In this document: positions 26,401 to 35,518 of the stretch, one piece after another
Layout of the letters: each line of letters opens with the position of its first letter
How positions within the stretch are numbered: position 1 is the first letter of the stretch
Origin: Pseudonocardiaceae bacterium YIM PH 21723
GTDB taxonomy: Bacteria; Actinomycetota; Actinomycetes; Mycobacteriales; Pseudonocardiaceae
Assembly: GCA_003600225.1 (NCBI GenBank)
Contig: QZFT01000039.1
Location: forward strand, 21,105 to 85,104
Direction of reading: 5' to 3'
DNA: 64,000 nucleotides
The notes under the pieces: model-generated
The model's input: the letters and a program-made list of their open reading frames with translations, nothing else
Database searches by the model: none
What the model was told of the DNA's origin: nothing
Program-made: the position numbers and the translations under genes

Positions 26401-26434
26401 CCGAGCGGACCGGTCCCACAGCCGGTCCGCTCGG
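26401..26434 (+). terminator. chitinase terminator
   Basis: The arms CCGAGCGGACCGG (26401-26413) and CCGGTCCGCTCGG (26422-26434) pair perfectly over 13 bases around an 8-base loop. It lies 14 bases after the chitinase stop and speaks against starts of the next gene that lie before it. Confidence 0.85.
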
Positions 26435-26475
26435 CACATTCACCTGATGACGTACTGGTCCTACACTCGGCGTCC

Positions 26476-27423
26476 GTGACGGAAGCGCCGCGGGTTCTCG
26501 TGATCACCATGCTGGACGACGACGCGAGCGGAGACGCAGGCGAAGCCCGCCGCTGGGCCACCGGCCTGACGCGCTCCATCCCCGTTCCCGGACTCCCGGC
26601 CCACGCACCCGAGGTGCGGCTGGACGACCGCGGCCTGGCCCTGGTGACCACCGGCATGGGTGAGGCCGGCATCGCCGCCTCGCTCAGTGCCCTGATCCAC
26701 GGTGGCCTGTTCGACCTGACCAGCACCTATCTGTTGATCGCCGGGATCTGCGGCATCGACCCGGCGCAGGGCACCGTCGGCACCGTGGTGTGGACCGACT
26801 TCGCCGTGCACGGCGGGCTGGCACACCACATCGACGCCAGGGAGATCCCGGCGGACTGGCCCAGCGGTTACGTGGCGCTGGGCGCGGACCGGCCGGGCGT
26901 CCTGCCCGGGATCCGGCTGACCGTGGGTAACGAGGTGTTCCAGCTGAACGCGGACCTCGTCCGGGCCGCGTACGAGATCACCGCGGACACCGAGCTGGCC
27001 GACGACACGGAGGCCCGGGAACTGCGGGCCGGTTTCCCGGCGGCGCCGGCCAACGCGGCGCCGGCGGTGCGGATCGGCTCCAGCCTGTCGGACAACACCT
27101 TCTGGGCCGGGGCCCTGCTCAACGCCCGGGCCCGGCAGTGGGTGAACATGTTCACCGAAGGCCGGGGTACGTACTGCACGACGCAGATGGAGGACAACGG
27201 TGCGCTGCTGGTGCTGCGCCGGGCCGCCGACGCGGGTCTGCTGAACTTCGATCGCATAGCCATCCTTCGCTCGGGTTCCAACTTCGACCAGCCCGCACCC
27301 GGCGGACGCCCGCAGGACGATTTCGCCGAGTACCGGGGCTGGGCGGTCGGCGCGGAGAACGCGTACCGGGTGGGCTCTCGCTTCGCCGACCACATCCTGA
27401 CCCACTGGGACGACTGGTCCTGA
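26476..27423 (+). CDS. purine nucleoside permease (NUP) family protein
   Basis: This 315-residue protein matches the NUP family: VLVITMLDDDASGDAGEARRW, VTTGMGEAGIAASLSAL, TYLLIAGICGIDPAQGTVG, MEDNGALLVLRRA and ILRSGSNFDQPAPG. Although named after yeast/Candida permeases, members lack membrane helices and resemble nucleoside phosphorylases, so an enzymatic or nucleoside-binding role is as likely. The GTG at 26476 is preferred because upstream in-frame starts lie in the chitinase terminator. Many relatives are secreted, but no signal peptide is seen here. Confidence 0.8.
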   Translation: MTEAPRVLVITMLDDDASGDAGEARRWATGLTRSIPVPGLPAHAPEVRLDDRGLALVTTGMGEAGIAASLSALIHGGLFDLTSTYLLIAGICGIDPAQGTVGTVVWTDFAVHGGLAHHIDAREIPADWPSGYVALGADRPGVLPGIRLTVGNEVFQLNADLVRAAYEITADTELADDTEARELRAGFPAAPANAAPAVRIGSSLSDNTFWAGALLNARARQWVNMFTEGRGTYCTTQMEDNGALLVLRRAADAGLLNFDRIAILRSGSNFDQPAPGGRPQDDFAEYRGWAVGAENAYRVGSRFADHILTHWDDWS

Positions 27424-27428
27424 CGCTC

Positions 27429-27456
27429 TGTCCACAGGCCTCGCGGTTGTCCACAG
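27429..27456. promoter_or_regulatory. two TGTCCACAG repeats, one a DnaA-box match
   Basis: TGTCCACAG occurs at 27429-27437 and 27448-27456, and the second is preceded by T to give TTGTCCACA (27447-27455), the actinomycete DnaA-box consensus. They stand before the SWIM-SNF2 gene. A pair is too few for an origin; DnaA control of the gene is possible but unproven. Confidence 0.35.
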
Positions 27457-27507
27457 ACCCGGAGACCCGCGTCCCCGGTCCTCCGCGTGCTCACTACGTT
27501 GTGCTGC

Positions 27508-30500
27508 ATGGACCTCACCCCGCTGCGCAACATCGACCTCGACGAGATCCGGCACTCCGCCGGATCCGCCTCGTACGGTCGCGGGCAGGACTACGCGCAG
27601 AGTGGCGCGGTGACCCAGGTGAACTGGCATCCCGCGGACCTGGTGCTGTCCGGCGAGGTCATCGGCAGCTCCCACACCCCGTACCGGACGAGGGCCTACT
27701 TCTGTCAGGTCGGCCGCAACCTGGTCTTCGAGGACGGCGAATGCAGCTGCCCGGTGAGCGCCAACTGCAAGCACGTCGTGGCCACGGTGATCACCGCCAA
27801 GGAGATCGCCCAGCAACACCGGCCGAGTGAGCCGCAGGCCCCGGTCTGGGAGCAGGTACTGGGATCGATGCTGACCGATCCGCCCGGTCGCCGGTCCTCC
27901 GGCGAGGTCCCGCTGGCCATGGAGCTGACGGTGATGGGCCGCGATCCGTCCGCTCCGCAGCTGGGCCTGCGGCCCGTCCGGCCGGGCAAGAACGGCTGGG
28001 TGGCCGGCGGGCTCACCTGGCCCAAGCTGGCCAGGTACGGCGGCTACGCCGAGGAGTTCCGGCCCGACCACGTCCAGCTGCTGTCGGAGCTGTACTCGCT
28101 GTATCGCTCCGGCAAGCCCGGGGCGGGCTTCTACTACGGCGACGACCGCAGCCTCTCCCTGGCCGAGTTCGACAGCCGGCTGTGGTGGCAGTTGCTCGAT
28201 CAGGCCAGGTCCCTGGATCTGCGCCTGGTACACGGTCGCAAATCCCTCGGCGACATCGATCCGTACGTCACCGCGGAGCTCAGCCTGGACCTGACCCGGG
28301 CCGACACCGACGCGCCGCTGGTACTCACCCCGGTGATCCAGGTGGACGGCGCCGGCATCGATGCCCGGCCGGTGCAGTTCATCGGGGCCGAGGCCCACGG
28401 ACTGGTGTACGTGGACGGTGCCCAGCCGTCGGCCTTCCAGGACCTCAAGGCCTGCCGGCTACACCTCGCCCGGCTCGGCAAACCGGTGCCGCCGGCCGTG
28501 CAGGAGCTGGTCAGGGGTGGGCACCGGCTGGAGATTCCGGCCGCGGAAAGTTCGCGTTTCCGAGACGAGTACTTCATGCCGCTCCGGCGCAGGACCTCGA
28601 TCACGTCCTCGGACGGATCGTTCACCGCCCCGGTGATCGGGGAACCCACACTCATCGTGCACGCGCGATACCGGGACGGGCATCGGTTGTCCCTGGACTT
28701 CGACTGGGAGTACCGGGTCGACGGGCGAGCGGTGCGCGCCCCACTGGTACCGGACCACACCGATCAGGGCTTCCGGGACCAGGACCGGGAGCACCACATC
28801 TGGCGGGAGCTGGTCGTACCGGTCGGTGGCCGGTTGCCGACCGCTGAGCTGACCGGGTTGGAGACGCTCCGATTCAGCACCGAGGTCCTGCCGCGGTGGG
28901 ACGCCCTGCCAGGCGTCGCGGTCCGGCTGGAGGGAACGGCGGCGGACTATCGCGAGGTCGGCGACCAGCTCGCCATCGAGGTGTCCACCTCGGAGATCCC
29001 CGGCCAGACGGACTGGTTCGACCTCGGGGTGACCATCACCGTCGAAGGGCGGCCGGTGCCGTTCGTCGACGTCTTCACCGCGCTGCACAACGGGCAGACG
29101 CACATGCTGCTGCCCGACGGCGGCTATTTCTCCCTGCACAAGCCGGAGCTGGATCAGTTGCGCCGGCTGATCGAGGAGGCCCGGCGGCTGAGCGACGGTC
29201 CGGCCGACGAGCTGCGGATCAGCCGGTTCCACGCGGACCTGTGGGACGAGCTGAGCGCACTCGGCGTGGTGACCCGGCAGGCGGAGGCCTGGCAACGCCA
29301 GGTCCAGGGCCTGCTGACGATCGACTCGATCGCGGGCATCGATCCGCCGGCGACACTGAAGGCGGAACTGCGCCCGTACCAGGTGGATGGTTTCCGCTGG
29401 CTGTCCTTCCTCTGGGAACAGCGGCTCGGCGGCATCCTGGCCGATGACATGGGTCTGGGAAAGACACTGCAGACCCTGGCGCTGATCTGCCATGCCAGGC
29501 AACAGGAACCGGCCGCCGCACCATTCGTCGTGGTCGCGCCGACCAGCGTGGTGGCCGGCTGGGCATCGGAGGCGGCGAGGTTCGCCCCGGGCCTGCGCGT
29601 GGTGACAATCACCGACACGCTGAAGCGCCGGGGACAGCAGCTACCCGAGGTCATCGCCGGGGCCGACATCGTGGTCACCTCGTACACGCTGCTGCGGCTC
29701 GACTTCGAGCACTACGCGTCGCTGCCCTGGTCCGGCCTGATCATGGATGAGGCCCAGGCGGTGAAGAACCACCAGTCGAAGATCTACCAGTGCGCCCGGC
29801 GGATGCCCGCTCCGGTGAAGATCGCGATCACCGGCACTCCGATGGAGAACAACCTGATGGAGCTGTGGTCGCTGCTGTCGATCACCGCCCCGGGCCTGTA
29901 TCCGGTGCCGGCGAGGTTCCGTGAGGACTACGCGGGACCCATCGAGAAGAACAAGGACGCCGAACGACTGGGCCGGCTACGCCGACGGATCAAGCCACTG
30001 ATCAAGCGGCGGACCAAGGAACAGGTCGCCGCCGACCTGCCGGCCAAGCTGGAGCAGGTGCTGGAGGTGGAACTGCACCCGGCGCATCGCACGGTGTACC
30101 AGACCCAGCTGCAACGCGAGCGGCAGAAGATCCTCGGCCTCATCGACGATCTGGACAAGAACCGGTTCACCATCCTCACCTCGCTGACCCTGCTCCGGAG
30201 ATTGAGCCTGCACGCCGGCTTCGGCGACGAGAAGGACCTGGACGTCCCCTCCGCCAAGATCACCGCCCTGCTCGAACACCTGACGGAGGTGGTCGAAGGC
30301 GGCCACCGCGCCCTGGTGTTCAGCCAGTTCACCGGCTTCCTCGAACTGGTCCGAGCAGGCATGGCCGCTCGCGGAATCGAGCACTGCTACCTGGACGGGA
30401 AGACCAGGAACCGCGCCGAGGTGATCACCCAGTTCAAGGACGGTTCCGCCCCAGTGTTCCTGATCAGCCTGAAGGCCGGCGGATTCGGCCTCAACCTGAC

Positions 30501-30753
30501 CGAGGCCGACTACTGCTTCCTGCTCGACCCCTGGTGGAACCCCGCGACCGAGGCCCAGGCGGTGGACCGCACCCACCGCATCGGCCAGACCCGCACCGTC
30601 ATGGTCTACCGACTGATCGCCAAGGACACCATCGAGGAGAAGGTCATGGCCCTCCAGCACCGGAAGGCCGAACTGTTCACCAGCGTCATGGACGACGGCG
30701 CCATGTTCGACAGCACCCTCAGCGCCCAGGACATCCGTGAACTCCTCACCTAA
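27508..30753 (+). CDS. SWIM zinc-finger SNF2-family helicase
   Basis: This 1081-residue protein has a SWIM finger near residues 75-90 (CSCPVSANCKHVV, CxCx6CxH), a long bacterial SNF2-associated region, and a full SNF2 ATPase from about residue 620. That ATPase has Walker A in LADDMGLGKTLQTLAL, motif II as IMDEAQAVKN, motif III AITGTPMENNLMELWSLL, and the C-terminal half with ALVFSQFTGFLELV, SLKAGGFGLNLTEADY and AVDRTHRIGQTR. It is a DNA translocase, probably in repair or nucleoid processes. The ATG at 27508 lacks a clear ribosome site, and a GTG at 27487 is an alternative. It is usually found in actinomycetes as an isolated gene. Confidence 0.9.
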   Translation: MDLTPLRNIDLDEIRHSAGSASYGRGQDYAQSGAVTQVNWHPADLVLSGEVIGSSHTPYRTRAYFCQVGRNLVFEDGECSCPVSANCKHVVATVITAKEIAQQHRPSEPQAPVWEQVLGSMLTDPPGRRSSGEVPLAMELTVMGRDPSAPQLGLRPVRPGKNGWVAGGLTWPKLARYGGYAEEFRPDHVQLLSELYSLYRSGKPGAGFYYGDDRSLSLAEFDSRLWWQLLDQARSLDLRLVHGRKSLGDIDPYVTAELSLDLTRADTDAPLVLTPVIQVDGAGIDARPVQFIGAEAHGLVYVDGAQPSAFQDLKACRLHLARLGKPVPPAVQELVRGGHRLEIPAAESSRFRDEYFMPLRRRTSITSSDGSFTAPVIGEPTLIVHARYRDGHRLSLDFDWEYRVDGRAVRAPLVPDHTDQGFRDQDREHHIWRELVVPVGGRLPTAELTGLETLRFSTEVLPRWDALPGVAVRLEGTAADYREVGDQLAIEVSTSEIPGQTDWFDLGVTITVEGRPVPFVDVFTALHNGQTHMLLPDGGYFSLHKPELDQLRRLIEEARRLSDGPADELRISRFHADLWDELSALGVVTRQAEAWQRQVQGLLTIDSIAGIDPPATLKAELRPYQVDGFRWLSFLWEQRLGGILADDMGLGKTLQTLALICHARQQEPAAAPFVVVAPTSVVAGWASEAARFAPGLRVVTITDTLKRRGQQLPEVIAGADIVVTSYTLLRLDFEHYASLPWSGLIMDEAQAVKNHQSKIYQCARRMPAPVKIAITGTPMENNLMELWSLLSITAPGLYPVPARFREDYAGPIEKNKDAERLGRLRRRIKPLIKRRTKEQVAADLPAKLEQVLEVELHPAHRTVYQTQLQRERQKILGLIDDLDKNRFTILTSLTLLRRLSLHAGFGDEKDLDVPSAKITALLEHLTEVVEGGHRALVFSQFTGFLELVRAGMAARGIEHCYLDGKTRNRAEVITQFKDGSAPVFLISLKAGGFGLNLTEADYCFLLDPWWNPATEAQAVDRTHRIGQTRTVMVYRLIAKDTIEEKVMALQHRKAELFTSVMDDGAMFDSTLSAQDIRELLT

Positions 30754-31301
30754 CCGCCCAGCTCCCCGTTCAGCGTGCTCCGGGCGACCAGGATGAAGTC
30801 CTCCGTAGTGGCGAACCGGGCCTTGACCGCGGCCGAACGCCCCACCGAATCCAGCTCGGCGGGCGACAGATCACCGGATTCGTGCTCCACAGCCGTCCGC
30901 TCCACCAGCCGGAATTCCTTACCCACACTCTTCACCACGGCCGCCGCGCTCGCCGCCACCTCGGCCGGCCCCTCCAGCTGGACGCGCACATACGTCTCAT
31001 CCATCACCCGCCGGGCGACGAACCCGGCTTCCCAGTTCGGGTGATCGGTGAACGGAGCCGACTGCCACGCCTGATCCAGCAGTCGATAGGCCGCATCGAC
31101 CTGGGCAAGGAACTGCTCGTAGGCCTCCCGCCGATGCTGCCGCTGCTGGGAACTCCGGTCATGCAACCGCTGATCCTGAGCCAGACCTCGCTGATGGCGG
31201 AGTTGCCTGCTGGTCAGCCACGCGGAGCTCAACGCGGTCAACGCGGAGCCGAACAGCGCGGCTCCAGCGGAGATCAAAGCCACGGAGACGGTGACATTCA
31301 T
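30750..31301 (-). CDS. hypothetical membrane-anchored helical protein
   Basis: This 183-residue protein has one N-terminal membrane helix (VALISAGAALFGSALTALSSAWL) followed by a charged, probably coiled region (RQLRHQRGLAQDQRLHDRSS) and a helical cytoplasmic domain. The role is unknown. The same plan (one N-terminal helix, arginine-rich linker, helical body) appears in the protein at 57677-58156 without close sequence similarity. It overlaps the convergent SNF2 gene by 4 bases. The start is the ATG at 31301. Confidence 0.7.
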   Translation of the reverse strand: MNVTVSVALISAGAALFGSALTALSSAWLTSRQLRHQRGLAQDQRLHDRSSQQRQHRREAYEQFLAQVDAAYRLLDQAWQSAPFTDHPNWEAGFVARRVMDETYVRVQLEGPAEVAASAAAVVKSVGKEFRLVERTAVEHESGDLSPAELDSVGRSAAVKARFATTEDFILVARSTLNGELGG

Positions 31302-31371
31302 GCTCACATTGTGGCGGCTACGCTCGTCGCCACCGCCGGAAGCCCAGGCGAAGGCACACATCGGCTGAGCC

Positions 31372-31986
31372 ATGGACACCTCAGGACTGGACCGGCTGTG
31401 CACCCGCTGGCCTGCCGGGGAAACCAAGCTGCACGTGTACTTCGTCCCCGACCCGGCACAGATCACGCCGCTGGCGCATGCCTGCCGGCCGGTCATCGAC
31501 GAGCTCCCTTGCCTGGCACGGCAACCGGACGTCTGGCTCCACGCCACGATGATGGCGGTGGACGGCACGCCGGGTTCAGCCCTCACCGGAGCGGATCACG
31601 CTGATCTGGCGGGCCGACTGCACCGAGCTCTCGCCGGAGTCGAATCGTTCGAGGCGACCTGCGACCCGGCAACTGTCGGACCCAGCAGCGTCTCGGTGCG
31701 ACTGGTTCCAGAAAATGACTTCGCCATGCTGAGTGGCCGGGTGTGATCGGCAGCGGCAACGGTGTTCGGCGAAGCGTCGGTCCGGTATGTCAACGGCCCG
31801 CCCCACATCACCCTGGCCTACGCCACCACCGACGGCGATTCGGACCTCATCCACCAGCGATTGGACGCTGACGTAGCACCGCGGGTGCGGCTGACGGTGG
31901 CCTCGGTCCGGCTGGTCGATGTGCTGTTCGACGAACAAGCGTGCCAGTTCAGCTGGACCGAACTGGCAACACTGCCACTGCACTGA
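31372..31986 (+). pseudogene. 2H phosphoesterase (2'-5' RNA ligase-like) gene interrupted by an in-frame TGA
   Basis: Two open stretches in the same frame (31372-31746 and 31747-31986) together make a normal-size 2H protein of about 200 residues. The first half has KLHVYFVPD and the first HxT motif (VWLHATMMAV), and the second half has the matching PPHITLAYAT motif. The TGA at 31744-31746 separates them, with SAAATVFGEASVRYVNG continuing the fold after it. Either a nonsense mutation has broken the gene, the stop is read through, or the base is a sequencing error. 2H enzymes act on cyclic phosphate or 2'-5' linked nucleotides. Confidence 0.75.
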
Positions 31987-31993
31987 CAGGGCT

Positions 31994-32029
31994 GCGCCCC
32001 GGTGAGAGAGGAGACTCTCACCGGGGCGC
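31994..32029. terminator. strong bidirectional terminator hairpin
   Basis: The arms GCGCCCCGGTGAGAG (31994-32008) and CTCTCACCGGGGCGC (32015-32029) are perfect over 15 bases with the loop AGGAGA. It lies between the convergent 2H gene remnant and the fasciclin gene. Confidence 0.85.
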
Positions 32030-32069
32030 TGGTTTACCTCTTAGCTACCCATCTCCGAGCGAGCGGAGA

Positions 32070-32714
32070 TTAGGCGGCCGGCGGGGACAGAACGGTGTCG
32101 ATCAGGTACACGGTGGCGTTGGCGGTGTGCACGCCGCCGCAGATGACCTTGGAGTCGTTGACCTTCAGGTCGTTACCGGAACCGGTGACCTTGACCGAAC
32201 CCTTCTCCAGGGTGACGTGGTCGCCGGCGATCTTGTTCGGGGCGATCTGGCCGGCCACAACGTGGTAGGTCAGGATCTTCGACAGCAGAGCGTCGTCGGT
32301 CTTCAGCTTCTCGATGACGGCCGGGTCGAGCTTGGCGAAGGCGGAGTCGACCGGCGCGAAGACGGTGAACTCGCTGCCGTTCAGGGTCGAAACCAGGTCG
32401 ACCTTCGGGTTCAGCTTGCCGGAGACCGCCGCAACCAGGGTCTTCAGCAGCGGGTTGTTGCTGGCGGCCACGGCGACCGGGTCAGCGGACATGCCGGCAA
32501 CGGAGCCGGGGCCGTTCGGGACCTGCTCGGCGTAGCCCTTGCAGCCCTCGCCGACCAGGTCGGCGCCAGCGTCGGCCTTCGCGGAGCTGGTGGGGGCGGC
32601 GCTGGACGAGGAGGACGGGGAGGCGGACTCGTTGGAGTTGCAGGCCACCGCGCCGAACAGGGCGAGGGAAGCGGCGCTAACGGCCAGAATGGTGCGGGTC
32701 AGCTTGCTGGTCAT
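32070..32714 (-). CDS. fasciclin-domain lipoprotein (MPT83/MPT70-like)
   Basis: This 214-residue protein starts with a lipoprotein signal ([18 protein letters not shown], Cys as lipid anchor) and a Ser/Ala-rich linker. A single fasciclin (FAS1) domain follows, with [19 protein letters not shown] (H1 region) and [12 protein letters not shown], ending in [14 protein letters not shown] (H2). It would be attached to the outer face of the membrane and take part in adhesion or envelope function. In Mycobacterium tuberculosis mpt83, dipZ and mpt70 are neighbours, and here the fasciclin gene is divergent from dipZ, so the association is conserved. The start is the ATG at 32714 with GGGAG upstream. 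Confidence 0.9.
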   Translation of the reverse strand: MTSKLTRTILAVSAASLALFGAVACNSNESASPSSSSSAAPTSSAKADAGADLVGEGCKGYAEQVPNGPGSVAGMSADPVAVAASNNPLLKTLVAAVSGKLNPKVDLVSTLNGSEFTVFAPVDSAFAKLDPAVIEKLKTDDALLSKILTYHVVAGQIAPNKIAGDHVTLEKGSVKVTGSGNDLKVNDSKVICGGVHTANATVYLIDTVLSPPAA

Positions 32715-32918
32715 GGCGAAAAATCTCCCTGTATGCGGGGCACCCGGGCTGGGTTGCCCGAGTGTCTGAGTCCCAAGTGGACTCTCGGTGGAGCAACACC
32801 CGGTCTTCGCCGCCACGGGTTCGATCGGTTCGGGAGAAGTTTTCTTCGTTACCGTTCCGTTATCTTTCGTCGATTGTGTTCGATGAACTTGCCGTACTCA
32901 CCGAACCGTTAGCAGGGG

Positions 32919-32932
32919 TTACTTCGAAGTAA
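32919..32932. promoter_or_regulatory. 14-bp palindrome at the dipZ ribosome-binding site
   Basis: TTACTTCGAAGTAA is a perfect palindrome ending 5 bases before the dipZ ATG and overlapping its AAGG ribosome site. The rest of the 220-base divergent region (32715-32937) holds a hairpin-prone GGGCA...TGCCC leader before the fasciclin gene and no other gene. The palindrome could be an operator or a small hairpin that masks the ribosome site. Confidence 0.5.
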
Positions 32933-32937
32933 GGTGC

Positions 32938-34629
32938 ATGACCCTCGCATTGATCGGACTGATCGGCGGCCTGGTCACCGGTATATCTCCGTGCATCCTT
33001 CCGGTGCTGCCCGTCATCTTCTTCTCTGGCGGCGCCCAGAGCGCCGCGTCACCTTCACGGTGGCGCCCATACCTGGTGATCTCCGGGCTGGTGGTCAGCT
33101 TCACGCTGGTCACCCTGTTCGGATCGCTTCTGTTGTCGGTCCTCGGGCTCCCGCAGGACGTCCTGCGCTGGGCCGGTCTGATCGTGCTGGCACTGATCGG
33201 CATCGCGTTGATCGTGCCGCAGTTCGAGCACATCCTGGAGAAGCCGTTCTCCTGGCTCCCGCAGCGCAACCCCGACCCGAACAAGGGCGGCTTCGCGCTC
33301 GGCCTGGCCCTCGGCGCCGTGTACGTACCGTGCGCCGGTCCGGTCCTCGCGGCGATCACCGTCGCGGGTGCCACCGGGCAGATCGGCTGGGACACGGTGA
33401 TCCTCACCGCGAGCTTCGCCATCGGTGCCGCGTTGCCACTGCTCATCTTCGCCCTGGCCGGCCGTCGGGTCGCCGAGCGGGTGGCTGCCTTCCGCAAGCG
33501 TCAGCGGGGCATCCGCATCGCCGCCGGTGTCGTGATGATCGCCCTCGCGATCGGCCTGGTCTTCAACCTGCCGCAGCTGCTGCAGCGGGCCATCCCGGAC
33601 TACACCAGCGCGATCCAGGACCGGGTCAACAACTCCGAACAGGTCAAGAAGGCGCTGAACCTGGGCGGTCTGGTGAACGACCAGAACAAGGACCTGGACA
33701 AGTGCACCGACGGTGGCAAGGAGCTGGAAAGCTGCGGCACCGCGCCGGACATCAAGGACATCCAGCAGTGGCTGAACACCCCCGATGGTGCTGCGGTGAC
33801 CCTGCAGCAGCAGAAGGGCAAGGTCGTCCTGCTGGACTTCTGGGCCTACGCCTGCATCAACTGCCAGCGCTCGATCCCGCACGTGGTCGGCTGGGACAAG
33901 GCCTACCGGGACGCGGGCCTCGAGGTCATCGGCGTGCACTCCCCGGAGTACGCCTTCGAGAAGGAGCCGGGCAACGTCGCCACCGCGGCGAAGAACTTCG
34001 GCATCACCTACCCGGTGGCGCTGGACAACAACCTCGGCACCTGGACCAACTACCGCAACCGGTACTGGCCCGCGCACTACCTGATCGACAAGGACGGCAC
34101 CGTCCGCCACATCAAGTTCGGTGAAGGCGACTACCAGGGCACCGAGAAGCTGATCCGCCAGCTGCTGACCGAGGCCAAGCCCGGCGTGCAGTTGCCCGCC
34201 GCGACCGAGCTGACCGACGACACCCCGGACACCGCGAAGATCACCCAGGAGACCTACCTGGGCGCGTCGAAGCGGGTCAACTTCGCCGGCAAGGAGAAGT
34301 ACGACAGCGGCGACAGCAGCTTCGCCTTCCCGCAGGACCAGGGCGACAACACCTTCGCCCTGGACGGCAACTGGACGCTGACCAGCCAGAACATCACGCC
34401 GAACGGCGGCGATGGGCGGATCAGGCTGAACTACAAGGCCAAGGAAGTCCGGATGGTGCTGTCCGGCAAGGGCACCGTGACCTACTCGGTGAACGGCCAG
34501 AACAAGACCATCGAGGTCGACGGAACGCCCAACTCCTACCAGGTCCTCTCCACTTCGGACATCCAAAGTGGATCGGTCACGGTCACCGTGAGCGGCGGCG
34601 TGCAGGCCTTCTCCTTCACCTTCGGCTGA
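32938..34629 (+). CDS. dipZ: DipZ-type fusion: CcdA-like membrane domain plus thioredoxin and carbohydrate-binding-like domains
   Basis: This 563-residue protein has six membrane helices at residues 1-~220 with the two CcdA cysteines in [11 protein letters not shown] and [11 protein letters not shown]. An extracytoplasmic thioredoxin domain follows with the active site [14 protein letters not shown] (CINC), and a C-terminal beta-sandwich from about residue 420 resembles a carbohydrate-binding module. Electrons pass from cytoplasmic thioredoxin through the membrane cysteines to the outer domain, which reduces exported proteins. The thioredoxin gene 15 bases downstream fits as the electron source. 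Layout and length match mycobacterial DipZ. Confidence 0.92.
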   Translation: MTLALIGLIGGLVTGISPCILPVLPVIFFSGGAQSAASPSRWRPYLVISGLVVSFTLVTLFGSLLLSVLGLPQDVLRWAGLIVLALIGIALIVPQFEHILEKPFSWLPQRNPDPNKGGFALGLALGAVYVPCAGPVLAAITVAGATGQIGWDTVILTASFAIGAALPLLIFALAGRRVAERVAAFRKRQRGIRIAAGVVMIALAIGLVFNLPQLLQRAIPDYTSAIQDRVNNSEQVKKALNLGGLVNDQNKDLDKCTDGGKELESCGTAPDIKDIQQWLNTPDGAAVTLQQQKGKVVLLDFWAYACINCQRSIPHVVGWDKAYRDAGLEVIGVHSPEYAFEKEPGNVATAAKNFGITYPVALDNNLGTWTNYRNRYWPAHYLIDKDGTVRHIKFGEGDYQGTEKLIRQLLTEAKPGVQLPAATELTDDTPDTAKITQETYLGASKRVNFAGKEKYDSGDSSFAFPQDQGDNTFALDGNWTLTSQNITPNGGDGRIRLNYKAKEVRMVLSGKGTVTYSVNGQNKTIEVDGTPNSYQVLSTSDIQSGSVTVTVSGGVQAFSFTFG

Positions 34630-34644
34630 TAAGGAATCGTTGAC

Positions 34645-34965
34645 ATGGCTCTGAATGACGTCACTACCGCAACCTTCGACACCGAGGTGCTGGGCAGTTC
34701 CCAGCCCGTGCTCGTGGACTTCTGGGCACCGTGGTGTGGCCCGTGCAAGGCGCTGTCCCCGGTTGTCGAGAGCATCGCCACCGAGCACGCGGACAAGATC
34801 ACCGTGGTCAAGGTGGACATCGACGCGAACCCGGAGATCGCCCAGCGGTACAGCGTGCTGAGCATTCCCACGCTGAAGCTCTTCGTGAACGGCGAGCCGG
34901 CCGCCACCATCGCCGGTGCCAAGAAGCGCCCGGACATCGTCAAGGCGCTGTCCAGCTGGCTGTAG
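34645..34965 (+). CDS. trxA: thioredoxin
   Basis: This 106-residue canonical thioredoxin has the active site FWAPWCGPC (C31, C34), the buried Asp in VLVDFWA, and the cis-proline in VLSIPTLKLF. It is cytoplasmic and would be reduced by thioredoxin reductase encoded elsewhere. It is cotranscribed with dipZ (15-base gap, AAGGA ribosome site) and is the probable electron donor for it. Transcription likely ends at a hairpin located inside the 3' end of the convergent TetR gene. Confidence 0.92.
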   Translation: MALNDVTTATFDTEVLGSSQPVLVDFWAPWCGPCKALSPVVESIATEHADKITVVKVDIDANPEIAQRYSVLSIPTLKLFVNGEPAATIAGAKKRPDIVKALSSWL

Positions 34966-34966
34966 T

Positions 34967-35518
34967 TCAGTTCCGCTGCAACAGAACCCGCAGCAGGCCT
35001 TCGAATTCGGAGGCCTGCGGCGGGTTTTCCATCAGTAGCGCCTGCAACATCAAGCCGTCGAAGGCTCCGACCACCAGCAACACCCGCAGCGGATCGTCCA
35101 GGTAGCGCCGGGCGAACTCGCTGATCACGTCCATCCAGCCCCGCACGGCCGGCAGCAGCGCGGGCTTACGGGCGGCCAGCAGGTACAACTCGAACTCGGC
35201 CACCAGCCGGCCGGAATCACGCACCACGTCGGCCATCGACTCGGCCATCCGGCGAATCGCGGCATCGGGGTCGGGATCCGCGGCGATCTCCCGTATCTCG
35301 GCGATCGCGATGTTCATCGCCTCGGTCAGCGCCGCGGCCAGCAGATCGTCGATGCCGTCGAAGTGATAGGCGGCAGCGGTGGCGGGCAGGCCGGCCTCCT
35401 TGGCCACGACCCGGTGACTGACCCCGGCAACCCCCTGGTCGGCCACCACCTTCAGGGTGGCCGCGATCAGTTCCCGCTTGCGCTGCTCGCCCTTGAGCCG
35501 CCTGCCATCACTCTCCAC
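34967..35518 (-). CDS. TetR-family transcriptional regulator
   Basis: This 183-residue protein has an N-terminal TetR helix-turn-helix: LKGEQRKRELIAATLKVV, GVAGVSHRVVAKEAGLPATAAAYHF. The C-terminal helical ligand domain has LLVVGAFDGLMLQALLMENPP. The GTG at 35518 overlaps the end of the MFS gene by 11 bases, so the two are cotranscribed, with the exporter first. A perfect palindrome before the exporter (36740-36754) is the likely operator, giving autoregulation released by an exported compound. Confidence 0.88.
   Translation of the reverse strand: MESDGRRLKGEQRKRELIAATLKVVADQGVAGVSHRVVAKEAGLPATAAAYHFDGIDDLLAAALTEAMNIAIAEIREIAADPDPDAAIRRMAESMADVVRDSGRLVAEFELYLLAARKPALLPAVRGWMDVISEFARRYLDDPLRVLLVVGAFDGLMLQALLMENPPQASEFEGLLRVLLQRN
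34985..35026 (+). terminator. thioredoxin-operon terminator embedded in the tetR 3' end
   Basis: The arms AACCCGCAGCAGGCC (34985-34999) and GGCCTGCGGCGGGTT (35012-35026) match at 14 of 15 positions around a 12-base loop and are followed by TT CC. It lies 20 bases after the thioredoxin stop, inside the coding sequence of the opposite tetR gene. Confidence 0.7.

Noticed and set aside
27429..27456. Replication origin from DnaA-box-like repeats
   Set aside because: Only one consensus box and one partial; an origin needs a cluster and dnaA/dnaN nearby.
34631..34646. AAGGAATCGTTGACAT before the thioredoxin gene is identical to part of the twin xdh/XRE-cupin promoters
   Set aside because: Here it is ribosome site plus start codon, and neither palindrome nor a -10 follows; chance is likelier.
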